A DNA stretch of 51,399 bases from Deltaproteobacteria bacterium (GTDB lineage: Bacteria; Desulfobacterota; Desulfuromonadia; Geobacterales; Pseudopelobacteraceae), in the NCBI GenBank assembly GCA_021781535.1, contig JAJXWO010000029.1, positions 1 through 51,399 on the forward strand, given 5' to 3'. Below, one piece after another: positions 1 through 8,906 of this stretch. Position 1 is the first letter of the stretch. Each line of letters opens with the position of its first letter. The notes under the pieces were generated by a model, which made no database searches, was not told where the DNA came from, and saw only the letters and a list, made by a program, of their open reading frames with translations. Made by a program: the position numbers and the translations under genes.

Positions 1-336
1 CTGCTGATCACCTTCAATAACAGCAAAACGCAGCGTGTGAGACAGATCCCGCAATGTCCGTTCCAACAGGGTCGTCTTGCCGGAGCCGGGTGAACTTACC
101 AGGTTCAGGACGAAAATTCCCTTTTCTTTGAACAGGGCACGATTAAAGCCCGCCAGGCGGTTGTTTTTACCCAGGATATCTTCTTCAATGGCAATGGTCG
201 TCCGCGCTCCGGACTCTGGGCCATGCGTGTGAGAATGTTTGTCACCATGGGAGTGTGAGTGTGGATGGCCGTGAGCACTGTCGTGATCGTGGTCATGATG
301 ATGATCTGGGGTGGAACAGCCGCAGGTTGTGCACAT
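1..336 (-). CDS. hypB: Hydrogenase nickel incorporation GTPase HypB, N-terminal part
   Basis: HypB is a GTPase that delivers nickel to the [NiFe]-hydrogenase large subunit during maturation in the cytoplasm. Only the first 112 codons lie in the window; the gene runs off the left edge. The protein opens with Cys2, Cys5 and Cys7 in a CxxCGC pattern, the high-affinity nickel site of the family. Residues 11-38 contain 13 histidines, a nickel-storage stretch found in some HypB proteins. A P-loop with PGSGKTT lies at residues 83-89. The start is ATG at 334-336, preceded by an AGGAG ribosome site. It lies 81 bases downstream of the ABC exporter gene on the same strand. Confidence 0.93.
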   Translation of the reverse strand, partial: MCTTCGCSTPDHHHDHDHDSAHGHPHSHSHGDKHSHTHGPESGARTTIAIEEDILGKNNRLAGFNRALFKEKGIFVLNLVSSPGSGKTTLLERTLRDLSHTLRFAVIEGDQQ

Positions 337-417
337 GGGAGAACTCCTGAAACGTAGTTTAAAATAAGGTATCAGGTTCTTATGGCAGATGCAATATCAG
401 TTGCTTCAGGATTGTGT

Positions 418-2214
418 TTACAGCTCACCGAACTGCAGTTGGTGCAATCTGGAATATATACCGCCCGAGCGCAGCAACTCTTCATGAGTACCCTCTTCAG
501 TCTTGACTCCATGCTGAATGGTGATAATCCGGTCTGCATCGTGAATGGTGGAGAGGCGATGGGCGATAACCAGCGAGGTGCGTCCTTCCATCAATCCCTT
601 TATCCCCGCCTGGATCATCTGCTCCGAGCTGCTGTCGATGCTGGCGGTAGCCTCATCCAGTACGAGTATTTCCGGATCGAAGGCGACAGCACGGGCAAAA
701 GAGATTAGTTGCTTTTCGCCGACAGAAAAATTACTCCCCCGTTCCCGGACCTCTTCTTCATAACCGTGCGGCAGTCGGTCGATAAAGCGGTCAGCCCCGA
801 CCGCCGCCGCTGCCTGCCGAACACGTTGCCGGGCCAGTTCGTCCCCCAGGCAAATATTAAATTCGATGGTCCCGGCAAAAAGACAGGGGTCTTGCAGTAC
901 GACACCGATCCGGCGACGTATCTGCTTGACATCGAACTTTCGAATGTCGGTCCCCTGTAAAAAAATGCTGCCGCGCTCGATATCATACAAGCGTGTCAGC
1001 AAACGGGTTATGGTGGTTTTGCCGCCGCCGCTTTCGCCGACGATGGCAATCCGCTCGCCGCGATGGACCGTAAGGTTGAAGCCGCTCAGTATGTCGTTAC
1101 CGCTCTGGTAGGAAAAAGATACATCACGGAACTCGATGAGTGGAAGCAAATCCCCCCGCCCTGTCGGGCACCCCTCGTTGTCACAGGGGGGCAGGGGTGC
1201 TTTTTGATCTGTCACGGGCGTGTCCAGCAGGGCAAAAATTCTCTCCAGTGCTGCCATTGCTCCCTGCATGACAGAATATTTTGCTGACAGATCGCGAATC
1301 GGAGTGAAAAACTTTTCTATATACTGGATGAAGGCCACCAGTACGCCGAAGGTTAGAAATCCCGACATGATCTCACCACCGCCGTACCAGATGATCAGCG
1401 CTACAGCAATTGATGAGAGTGCCTCAACCATCGCATATAACGACGCATCCCAGAAGATAACCGGTATATTGGCGTCGCGATATGATGCGTTGAGCTGGCT
1501 GAAGCGCCGCTCCTCATCCCGTTCCCGGTTAAAGCTCTGGATGATGCTGATGCCGGAGATGCATTCATTGAGAAAGGCATTCATATTCCCCAGGCGGGCA
1601 CGAACTTCCCGGAAGGATTTTCTCATGCGGCGCCGGAACGTATAGGCGACATACAGCAGAACAGGGAGGACGGAAAAGGTCACGAGCGACAGTTTCAGAT
1701 TCATCCAGAGCATGACGGAGATAATTCCGATCAACAGCAGGATATCGCCGATGATGGTGATAATACCCGACGCAAACATTTCGCCAAGTACCTCTATGTC
1801 ACTGGTCAGGCGGGTGACAACGCTCCCGGTCGGTACGCGGTCAAACCATGAAACCGGCAGATGCATGACGTGACGGTACAGTTCCGAGCGCATATCCGAC
1901 ATGACCCGCTGTCCGACTGACTGCAGCAGGTACACCTCCAGAAAGGAAAGCAGCGATTCTACGAGCAGAATGCCAAGAAATCCGAGGGCAATATTTCCCA
2001 GCCCGGCAAGTTTCCCGGTGACGATGTGGTTGTCGATGGCGAGCTTGATAATCCAGGGTTGCGCCAGTTTGCACGCTGCAACAAGCGGCAGAATAACCAG
2101 GACGGCCATGACCGACGACCGGTACGGAACCACATAGCGAGTAAAACGCTTCAGCAGGGAGGTGTCGTAGGCTCTGCCGGTTATTTCTTCTTCGTAAATT
2201 CCGCCGTGATGCAT
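418..2214 (-). CDS. ABC exporter, fused membrane and ATPase domains (MsbA/YheH-like)
   Basis: This 598-residue half-transporter should sit in the inner membrane and export a lipid, drug or peptide as a dimer. The N-terminal half (about residues 25-320) is a six-helix type 1 exporter domain. The C-terminal ATPase domain carries a Walker A GESGGGKT, a Walker B ILVLDEATASID and the switch histidine in IAHRLSTI. The signature motif reads FSVGEKQ in place of the usual LSGGQ; I recall this form from YheH/LmrD-type exporters. No partner half-transporter lies next to it, so a homodimer, or a partner elsewhere, is possible. The substrate cannot be told from sequence. The gene lies between a receiver-histidine kinase and hypB. 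Confidence 0.88.
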   Translation of the reverse strand: MHHGGIYEEEITGRAYDTSLLKRFTRYVVPYRSSVMAVLVILPLVAACKLAQPWIIKLAIDNHIVTGKLAGLGNIALGFLGILLVESLLSFLEVYLLQSVGQRVMSDMRSELYRHVMHLPVSWFDRVPTGSVVTRLTSDIEVLGEMFASGIITIIGDILLLIGIISVMLWMNLKLSLVTFSVLPVLLYVAYTFRRRMRKSFREVRARLGNMNAFLNECISGISIIQSFNRERDEERRFSQLNASYRDANIPVIFWDASLYAMVEALSSIAVALIIWYGGGEIMSGFLTFGVLVAFIQYIEKFFTPIRDLSAKYSVMQGAMAALERIFALLDTPVTDQKAPLPPCDNEGCPTGRGDLLPLIEFRDVSFSYQSGNDILSGFNLTVHRGERIAIVGESGGGKTTITRLLTRLYDIERGSIFLQGTDIRKFDVKQIRRRIGVVLQDPCLFAGTIEFNICLGDELARQRVRQAAAAVGADRFIDRLPHGYEEEVRERGSNFSVGEKQLISFARAVAFDPEILVLDEATASIDSSSEQMIQAGIKGLMEGRTSLVIAHRLSTIHDADRIITIQHGVKTEEGTHEELLRSGGIYSRLHQLQFGEL

Positions 2215-2314
2215 AGAAAAACGTCCAAGTCAGGAAAAATTGGTGCTGTGTGATGCGTCATCAGGTTGACCGCAGTGGCGTGATTGCGTGGTAAGCGCGG
2301 GAAAACAGGTACGT

Positions 2315-3460
2315 TCACTCGTTTGAATGGCATACGGGCAGGTAAATATGAACACTGGTCCCTGCGCCCTGGGTGGATTCGGCATGTATATGGCCATGGT
2401 GGCGTTTGATGATGGAGTGGCATAGCGACAGGCCGAGCCCCATCCCTTTCTGACATCCCATCTCTTTCGTGCTGAAATAGGGATCAAATATTTTCGGCAG
2501 GTTTTCAGGCGGAATGCCGGTTCCGGTGTCCTCGAAAAGAACGTGCAGATACATGCCTGGCGGGAGATCCGGTTCATTTGCAGCCGTTAGAGAAACAGTG
2601 GACGCCGATACGTACAACGTTCCTCCAATCGGCATGGCATCCCGGGCATTGAGGACCAGGTTGGTAATCACCTGTTGTATTTGGCCGGTATCAAGCATGA
2701 CACGCGGGAGGTCATCAGGCAGATCAATATTCAGATCTATTGATGAAGTCGATTCAAGTTCGGCCGTGACTCCCTCTCTGATAAGTTGTCCCACGTGTAC
2801 CGGCGTAATAAATGCGGCGTTGCCTTTGGCAAGAGTCAGGAGTCTCGCACCAAGTTCCCGGGCTGTTTTGGAGGTTTGTTCTGCAACCTCAAGCAGCGAC
2901 TCTGTTTTGCTCCCTGGTTCCGCATTCATCCGGGCCAACGAGACATAGCCCAGGATGACCTGCAGCAGATTGTTGAAATCATGGGCCATTCCGCCTGCAA
3001 GGATGCCGATGGCCTCGATTTTTTTTGTGCGCAGATTCTCTGTCTCGAGTCTTTTCTGGCGTTTTCGGAGTTCGACCATCTCCTGGCAACGGTCCAGAGC
3101 GGTAAACAAACGATTGAATTCAACCGGTTTGAGGACAAACTGGTTGATGCCGATATCAATGGCATCGATCAGGTAATCAGTATCACTAAAAGCGGTCATA
3201 CAGACAATCTGCATTTCTGGTGACGCAGCTCGTATTGCACGGGCCATTTCAAGTCCGTTCAAGTGAGGCATCATAATGTCGGTCAATATAATGTCCGGAG
3301 CATGCTCGTGAAAAGCATCAAGTCCCTGCTGACCGTTTTCAGCGACGGCCAGTTGGTAACCCCGGGTGGAAAGCACCCGTGAGACCTGCTCGCGCGTAGC
3401 TGCCTCGTCTTCGACGTATAAGAGGGATATGCCAGTGTACGACTGGACGTTTTTAAGCAT
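2315..3460 (-). CDS. Receiver domain-histidine kinase hybrid
   Basis: This soluble 381-residue two-component protein has an N-terminal receiver domain (about 12-125; phospho-acceptor Asp61, conserved Lys111). A short coiled coil follows, then a kinase with the HDFNN-type H-box (His160), an N-box NLVLNARDAM, and G-boxes DTGTGIP and GMGLGLS. There is no membrane segment, so it works in the cytosol and is probably switched by another kinase phosphorylating its receiver. The open frame extends upstream to 3526, but the ATG at 3458-3460 has an AAGGA site and begins just before the receiver fold, so I use it. It is divergent from the outer-membrane protein gene. Its output partner is not visible here. 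Confidence 0.88.
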   Translation of the reverse strand: MLKNVQSYTGISLLYVEDEAATREQVSRVLSTRGYQLAVAENGQQGLDAFHEHAPDIILTDIMMPHLNGLEMARAIRAASPEMQIVCMTAFSDTDYLIDAIDIGINQFVLKPVEFNRLFTALDRCQEMVELRKRQKRLETENLRTKKIEAIGILAGGMAHDFNNLLQVILGYVSLARMNAEPGSKTESLLEVAEQTSKTARELGARLLTLAKGNAAFITPVHVGQLIREGVTAELESTSSIDLNIDLPDDLPRVMLDTGQIQQVITNLVLNARDAMPIGGTLYVSASTVSLTAANEPDLPPGMYLHVLFEDTGTGIPPENLPKIFDPYFSTKEMGCQKGMGLGLSLCHSIIKRHHGHIHAESTQGAGTSVHIYLPVCHSNE

Positions 3461-3556
3461 GGCGTTCCTTGATATATGGGGTGAATTGTTGGCAATTGAT
3501 TTTACCAAATGTGCCCGGAAGCGCAACCGGATAATTTATAAAATGCCTTTTGAAGC

Positions 3557-3584
3557 TTGACAGAGGTCATTATTTCTTTATAAT
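3557..3584 (+). promoter_or_regulatory. Sigma-70 type promoter for the outer-membrane protein gene
   Basis: A perfect -35 TTGACA (3557-3562) and a perfect -10 TATAAT (3579-3584) are separated by 16 bases. The start codon of the downstream gene lies 46 bases beyond the -10. Both hexamers match the housekeeping consensus, which is rare and suggests high basal expression. Confidence 0.8.
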
Positions 3585-3629
3585 CCTGACGCTTTTTATG
3601 GTGAATTTGTGAATATAGGAGGGAGTAAA

Positions 3630-5147
3630 ATGAGGAGAGCAAAAATTGCGGCAGCGCTTTTATGTCTGTCACTTCCGGTAACGGCTCAGGCAACAGAATT
3701 TCAGACTCCAGGCGCAGTGGGGATGGGTGGCGCTGGGGTCGCTCGAAACAATGGCGCTCTTACCGCTTATTGGAATCCGGCGGGCGGTGCTTTCAATGAA
3801 ACTCCGTTTGCCATGTACGCCGGTGCTGGAGTTGGGGCGAGGGGAAGCGATGGCCTGGCTGAAAATATTGACAGGTTGTCCGACGTAAACTTTGATAACG
3901 TGAAAAACTTCAGTAGCAATAACGGCCCAACGGCTGTTGGTGATATGGTCAAAACGATCACGGTTTTAGATGACATCGGTAAACGCAACGGCAATATCGC
4001 TCTGAATGGTCAAGTCCCGATCGGTTTTGCTATAAAACATGTGTCCTTCGGTGTTTATGGTAACTTTGAGGGATACATTCAGCCGAAAGCGGATATACTG
4101 AATATTCTCCCCACCTCCACAAGTAGTACACCGGTTTCTGTTACAGATCTCTACGATGCAGTTAAAAATCAAACCTATACAACACCCAGTGGATATTTTT
4201 CAACTGAGCAACTGGCAGGACTTGCAGCAAAATTTAATGCTACGCTTAATGATCCATTTAAATCTCAGCAACTGGCTTATGCAATAGACGAGCAGCTCAA
4301 GAGCAGCGGCATCCCGGCAAGCACATCTTATGACTCGTTGACAACAACACTTATTCCTGCTTTGGAAAAAGACGGTGCAAATACCTTTAATAAAAACACC
4401 ACCTCTGCAATGACCAAGGCTATCATGTATTATGAGGTGCCATTATCTTACGGACACCCGTTTGATTTTGGCAAATTCGGGAAACTAGGCGTTGGTGCTA
4501 CGGCTAAAATCATCTCCGGAACTGTTTATCAAAACCAGGTTCTACTTGTTAATCGTCCGGGAGGCGAAAATATCAGTTCAAGCGACCTGGTGGATGATAT
4601 CACCAAAAACAGCAAGTCTTCTGTCAATTTCGGTATCGACCTCGGGGCTCTCTACAAATATGACAACTGGCTGAGCGTCGGTCTGGTTGCCAAAAACCTT
4701 AACTCTCCTACATTTGACGCTCCTGATTACGATGTGCCGGTTGACAATGATCCCACGCGAACAACCATAATGCACGGCGAAGATGTTAAACTCAAGCCGC
4801 AGGTACGTTTCGGTGTTGCAATAGATCCCTATAGCTGGTTGACACTTGCATCCGATCTCGACCTTACCAACAATGATACCGTGGCTCCCGGAACGGTTGT
4901 CGGCAGTTCGGTAAGGAGCCGTAACTTTGGCGCCGGCGTGGAGGTGCACCCCTATTCATGGCTGAGAATTCGGGGCGGTGCGTATAAAAACCTGGCGGAA
5001 TCTAACATCGGCATGGTTTTAACGGGAGGTTTCTCGCTGTTCGTGCTTGATGTTGATGGGGCATTTGCAACAGACACCTTCAAAATAGGCGGGTCGGATA
5101 TACCTCAAGAGGCGAAGGTTCAGGTTGCCATGAGTTTTACCTTCTGA
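3630..5147 (+). CDS. Outer-membrane beta-barrel protein, TraF/FadL-like
   Basis: This is a 505-residue secreted protein. Residues 1-21 form a signal peptide ending in AQA. The mature start is rich in Gly and Ala and contains VGMGGAGVA and TAYWNPAGGA, the pattern at the front of FadL/OmpP1-type channels and of the protein family annotated as conjugal transfer TraF-like. The C-terminus ends in Phe (VAMSFTF), typical of proteins inserted in the outer membrane by the BAM machinery. The likely role is a channel for hydrophobic substrates or a structural barrel; despite the family name nothing here suggests conjugation. The start ATG at 3630 is set by GGAGGG at 3618-3623; an upstream GTG at 3609 lacks such a site. 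A terminator follows the gene. Confidence 0.72.
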   Translation: MRRAKIAAALLCLSLPVTAQATEFQTPGAVGMGGAGVARNNGALTAYWNPAGGAFNETPFAMYAGAGVGARGSDGLAENIDRLSDVNFDNVKNFSSNNGPTAVGDMVKTITVLDDIGKRNGNIALNGQVPIGFAIKHVSFGVYGNFEGYIQPKADILNILPTSTSSTPVSVTDLYDAVKNQTYTTPSGYFSTEQLAGLAAKFNATLNDPFKSQQLAYAIDEQLKSSGIPASTSYDSLTTTLIPALEKDGANTFNKNTTSAMTKAIMYYEVPLSYGHPFDFGKFGKLGVGATAKIISGTVYQNQVLLVNRPGGENISSSDLVDDITKNSKSSVNFGIDLGALYKYDNWLSVGLVAKNLNSPTFDAPDYDVPVDNDPTRTTIMHGEDVKLKPQVRFGVAIDPYSWLTLASDLDLTNNDTVAPGTVVGSSVRSRNFGAGVEVHPYSWLRIRGGAYKNLAESNIGMVLTGGFSLFVLDVDGAFATDTFKIGGSDIPQEAKVQVAMSFTF

Positions 5148-5215
5148 TTCGAAAAGATAGACACCATTCAAGATGGATACACAGATTACAACCTCTCAAA
5201 TGGAACGTATGATAC

Positions 5216-5247
5216 GAGGCCCGCAGTTAATGCGGGCCTCTTTTTTT
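5216..5247 (+). terminator. Intrinsic terminator after the outer-membrane protein gene
   Basis: A perfect 10-base stem GAGGCCCGCA/TGCGGGCCTC (5216-5225 and 5231-5240) with a 5-base loop is followed by seven T residues. The T run overlaps the stop codon of the convergent priA gene. Confidence 0.9.
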
Positions 5248-7528
5248 ACATCATGTCAACCGGGTCAATGTCGACGGAAATGCGAACTGTCGACATGACG
5301 CTTGACTGTTGCCGCCAGGATGAGATCAAGCGGTGAAGATCCCTTCGGTTGGCGCCCTTGAGCAGAATCTGGCGGCGGAATCGGTTGCGCAGGCGATAGA
5401 TGGGGGAGGGGGCCGGTCCGAGAACCTCGACGCGAACCTTCAGTTCCGCTTTGAGCCGCGCAAGCAAACGGGAAGTCGTGTCAGCCTGTTCAGAAACTGC
5501 TTGTTCTGACATGCCTGATATGGCAAATGCCGCGAGAAAGGCGAAAGGGGGATAGCCGGCCTCGCGGCGAAACTCCAGCTCCTCCCGGTAAAACCCGGCA
5601 GCATCGTGCTCGGTTGCAGACTTGATTGCATAGTGGTCAGTATCAACTGCCTGCACCACCACCCGCCCCGGATTTTCTCCACGGCCGGCTCTTCCGATGA
5701 CCTGTGACAACAGCTGGAAGGTGCGTTCGGCAGCACGGAAATCGGGCATACCCAGGCTCGCCTCGGCGTTCACCACCCCGACCAGCGTCACTTCCGGAAA
5801 ATCATGCCCCTTGGCAATCATCTGGGTGCCGACCAGGATATCGGCGCTTCCATCATTCATCCGGGAAAGCAGGCGCTCATGGCTCCCCTTACCGGAAGTC
5901 GTGTCACTATCCATCCGGAGAACCCGCGCTGACGGCAGCAGTTCTTTCAGGTGGTATTCCAGCTTTTCGGTGCCTGCTCCCAGTTCACTCAATGTGGTAC
6001 CGTTGCACGAAGGGCAGGTGCCGGGCGCCGGAACGGCATAGTCGCAGTAATGACAGAGGCTCTGTCCCCGTTGGCGGTGGTAGGTAAGTGTAACTGAGCA
6101 GTTGGGGCATGTCAGTGGTTTACCGCAGTCCGTGCAGACCAGAAAGGTGGCGAATCCGCGCCGGTTGAGAAAAACAATCGCCTGCCGTCCCTGCTCGTAG
6201 GTTTCCGCCAGGCAGGCCGACAGTGCCGGAGAGAGGGTCTCTTTGCTCCCCTTCATCGCCACCAGTTCGACCGTTGGCATCGGCCGTCCTTCAACCCGCT
6301 CCGGCAGTTCCAACAGTGTCAGGCGACCCTGCTGGGCAGCGTGGATAGTTGTCACTGAAGGTGTTGCCGAACCAAGCACAACGGCGGCCCGTCCCATTCT
6401 TCCCCTCACCAGCGCCAGATCACGGGCATTGTAGCGCAGGCCGTCGGACTGCTTGAACGACGCTTCATGCTCTTCATCGACGATGATGATGCCGATCTTG
6501 TCCAGCGGTGCAAAAATCGCCGAGCGGGCACCGATGACGATCCTCGCCAGCCCCCGCCGGATACGGCGCCATTCGTCATACCGCTCGCCGTCGGACAGGC
6601 CGCTGTGCAGTATGGCGATGCCGCCGCCGAAACGGGCCTGAAAGCGTCCGGTGAGCTGCGGTGTCAGGGCGATTTCAGGCACCAGCACGAGGGCATTCTG
6701 CCCGCGTTCAAGAGCGTGCGAGATGGCTTGAAGATAGACTTCGGTTTTGCCGCTGCCGGTGACACCATAAAGCAGGAACGGCGCAAACCGTTGCTGGTCG
6801 AGACTGTCAGAAATTGCGTCCAGAGCCCCCTTTTGATGGCTGTGCAGGCAACGGGGCTCGTCACGTTTGACACTGCTGTTTTTAAAAGGATCACGGTAAA
6901 CTTCACGCTCTTCCGCGGTACTCACGCCGAGTTCAATTAAGCGTTTGAGTTGTGGCGTGCATGCGCCGAAGCGTTTGCGCAGTTCTCCCGCTGAAATGTC
7001 ACCCGCATCCCGAATGACGGCCAATATTTCAAGTGCTTTTGGGCTTGGTTGTCGGGTTGGTTCCAGAACAGGCCCGGGGCAATAAAACTTTTCACGTCGG
7101 GCCTGTTTTCCTCCGGTCAGATCACCTTGTTCGCCGGACGTTCCTTTGCGCGTCTGAATATTGATACCGGCGGGGAGGGCGGTGCGTACGACTTCACCAA
7201 GCGGATGCTGGTAATAGGATGCGATCCAGCGGAAAAATTCCAGCTCACCTGCAGTCCAGAGCGGTTCGCTATCCAATAGTTCTATAATTTCTTTCAGATT
7301 GGTTATCCCGGACGGAGCGGCATCTCCCAGAATATAACCGGTTAACCTACGGTTCCCGAAGGGGACCAGAGCCCGCCGGCCGGATAGCGCCTCTTGCTGC
7401 AGACGTTCAGGTACACAATAGTGAAAGGTCTTTTCCAGGTAGAGCGGAATGGCGACTTCAATGATATGCAGCAGGTCTGTCATGGGGAGAACAACTGTTG
7501 TGTGCGGGGAAGCATCGGGTTGTGTCAC
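5246..7528 (-). CDS. priA: Primosomal replication-restart helicase PriA
   Basis: PriA recognises stalled replication forks and reloads the replicative helicase. The 760-residue protein has the family layout: an N-terminal DNA-binding part with VAIPLYLEKTFHYCVP, a superfamily 2 helicase with Walker A GVTGSGKT (about 253-260) and a DEEH box (about 349-352), then eight cysteines in CxxC pairs between about residues 460 and 510 that bind two zinc ions. The start GTG at 7526-7528 overlaps the stop of the small upstream gene by four bases (GTGA), which suggests translational coupling. An ATG at 7481-7483 is a possible alternative start but also lacks a clear ribosome site. Confidence 0.95.
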   Translation of the reverse strand: MTQPDASPHTTVVLPMTDLLHIIEVAIPLYLEKTFHYCVPERLQQEALSGRRALVPFGNRRLTGYILGDAAPSGITNLKEIIELLDSEPLWTAGELEFFRWIASYYQHPLGEVVRTALPAGINIQTRKGTSGEQGDLTGGKQARREKFYCPGPVLEPTRQPSPKALEILAVIRDAGDISAGELRKRFGACTPQLKRLIELGVSTAEEREVYRDPFKNSSVKRDEPRCLHSHQKGALDAISDSLDQQRFAPFLLYGVTGSGKTEVYLQAISHALERGQNALVLVPEIALTPQLTGRFQARFGGGIAILHSGLSDGERYDEWRRIRRGLARIVIGARSAIFAPLDKIGIIIVDEEHEASFKQSDGLRYNARDLALVRGRMGRAAVVLGSATPSVTTIHAAQQGRLTLLELPERVEGRPMPTVELVAMKGSKETLSPALSACLAETYEQGRQAIVFLNRRGFATFLVCTDCGKPLTCPNCSVTLTYHRQRGQSLCHYCDYAVPAPGTCPSCNGTTLSELGAGTEKLEYHLKELLPSARVLRMDSDTTSGKGSHERLLSRMNDGSADILVGTQMIAKGHDFPEVTLVGVVNAEASLGMPDFRAAERTFQLLSQVIGRAGRGENPGRVVVQAVDTDHYAIKSATEHDAAGFYREELEFRREAGYPPFAFLAAFAISGMSEQAVSEQADTTSRLLARLKAELKVRVEVLGPAPSPIYRLRNRFRRQILLKGANRRDLHRLISSWRQQSSVMSTVRISVDIDPVDMM

Positions 7529-7734
7529 CAGTACTTCTTGGGCGGTTCTGTCTTGCCAACGAGGGTGATTTCACCATCGATAATCTTGAACATATCGCCA
7601 ATCTCAGTGGTCCAGGCATCTCCTTCTTCCGGCGGATTGGGAAAGGAACGCTGTCCCAGAAACATTTCCTCTTCGCCGATATAACCGTACCATTCCAGTG
7701 AGCCGGTCATCCATATTCTTGTGTTGATTGACAT
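7525..7734 (-). CDS. Small protein of unknown function, 69 residues
   Basis: I do not recognise a named family. The protein is acidic, without signal peptide or membrane helix, and rich in aromatic residues (four Trp, two Tyr). It contains MTGSLEWYGYIG and ends in PPKKYW. It has a good ribosome site (AGGAG) eight bases before its ATG, lies nine bases after nspC, and its stop overlaps the priA start by four bases. This tight packing between two conserved genes makes it very likely to be a real gene. A role in replication restart or polyamine metabolism would be a guess from position only. Confidence 0.72.
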   Translation of the reverse strand: MSINTRIWMTGSLEWYGYIGEEEMFLGQRSFPNPPEEGDAWTTEIGDMFKIIDGEITLVGKTEPPKKYW

Positions 7735-7743
7735 TATGGTCTC

Positions 7744-8898
7744 CTATGAAAGCCGTTGTTTAAAGTCTTCGTAGCTGAAGCTGCGCACCACCTTCAACAC
7801 CCCGTTTCCCGGTTCGAACGTGCAGATGTGCGGATGCTGAATGCCGTTGAAAGTGGTGGTCTTCACCATCGTGTAGTGGGCCATATCCTCAAAAGCGAGC
7901 CGATCGCCGGGACGGAGCGGTTGTTCGAACGACCAGTCGCCGATCACGTCCCCTGCCAGGCAGGAGGCACCGCCCAGACGGTAAGTGTGGGGCTTCTCGC
8001 CGGGCTCGAAACCGCCGTTGATGCCGGGTCGGTACGGCATCTCCAGGATGTCCGGCATATGACAGGTTGCCGAGACGTCCAGGATCGCGATCTCCATGCC
8101 GTTATTGACTACATCAAGAACCTCTGCCACCAGGATGCCGGTGCCGATGGCGACCGCCTCACCAGGTTCAAGGTAAACTTCCACGCCGTATTTTTCTTTG
8201 AAATAGCGAATCAGCTCCACCAGTCCGTTGATGTCGTAACCCTCGCGGGTGATGTGGTGCCCGCCGCCAAAGTTGATCCATTTCATCTGTGGCAAAAACT
8301 CGCCGAACTTTTCCTCAAACGCCTGCGCGGTACGTTCCAACGGCTCGAAAAGCTGCTCGCAGAGGGTGTGGAAGTGCAGTCCCTCGACCCCCTCCAGGGA
8401 ACGGCCGTCAAATTCCTTGCGCGGAATACCAAGGCGCGAATGGGGAGCACAGGGGTCATAGATCTCGGTGTGCCCCTCGGAATGCTCCGGGTTTACCCGC
8501 AGGCCGACCGAGACGCGTCCCTGTTCCTCCTCCCACAGTGGGCGGAAACGCTCCAGTTGGTCAAAGGAGTTGAACACCAGATGATTGGAGATGCGCAGCA
8601 GTTGGGTGACGTCGCTCTCCTTGAAGGCGGCGGCAAAGCTGTGCACCTCGCGGCCGAACTCTTCCCGCCCGAGGCGCGCCTCCCAGGGGGAGCTGGCACA
8701 GACGCCCTGCAGCGTACGGCTGATGAGCGGGAAGACGCTCCACATGGAAAAGGCTTTCATTGCCAGGAGGATTTTAGCACCGCTACGGTGCTGCACGTCG
8801 TCCAGAATCGCCAGGTTGTGGCGCAGGCGTCCCAAATCAACCACGTAGGCGGGTGAGGGGGAAAGGTGGAGGATTTTGTCGATATCAATACCGGTCAT
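7744..8898 (-). CDS. nspC: Carboxynorspermidine/carboxyspermidine decarboxylase NspC
   Basis: NspC is a PLP enzyme that removes the carboxyl group from carboxyspermidine (or carboxynorspermidine) to give spermidine (or norspermidine). The 384-residue protein belongs to the alanine-racemase-fold decarboxylases. The PLP lysine is Lys48 in LLAMKAFS. Further family features are HFHTLCEQ, the glycine-rich phosphate loop NFGGGHHI, LEPGEAV, and the cysteine-containing GGASCLAGDV near the active site. It works with the dehydrogenase encoded at 12874-14070, and together with SpeA they make up most of a spermidine pathway that does not use S-adenosylmethionine decarboxylase. The product is more likely spermidine, since putrescine can come from arginine through SpeA, but sequence alone does not settle this. 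Confidence 0.93.
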   Translation of the reverse strand: MTGIDIDKILHLSPSPAYVVDLGRLRHNLAILDDVQHRSGAKILLAMKAFSMWSVFPLISRTLQGVCASSPWEARLGREEFGREVHSFAAAFKESDVTQLLRISNHLVFNSFDQLERFRPLWEEEQGRVSVGLRVNPEHSEGHTEIYDPCAPHSRLGIPRKEFDGRSLEGVEGLHFHTLCEQLFEPLERTAQAFEEKFGEFLPQMKWINFGGGHHITREGYDINGLVELIRYFKEKYGVEVYLEPGEAVAIGTGILVAEVLDVVNNGMEIAILDVSATCHMPDILEMPYRPGINGGFEPGEKPHTYRLGGASCLAGDVIGDWSFEQPLRPGDRLAFEDMAHYTMVKTTTFNGIQHPHICTFEPGNGVLKVVRSFSYEDFKQRLS

Positions 8899-8906
8899 CT
8901 GTAGTA

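Noticed and set aside
3630..5147. TraF-like naming as evidence for a conjugation locus
   Set aside because: No other transfer genes, relaxase or origin are present; the protein looks like an outer-membrane barrel on its own.
7756..8856. A 366-codon open frame antisense to nspC
   Set aside because: It mirrors nspC, which has clear PLP-enzyme motifs. The antisense product shows no recognisable domain and lacks a ribosome site.
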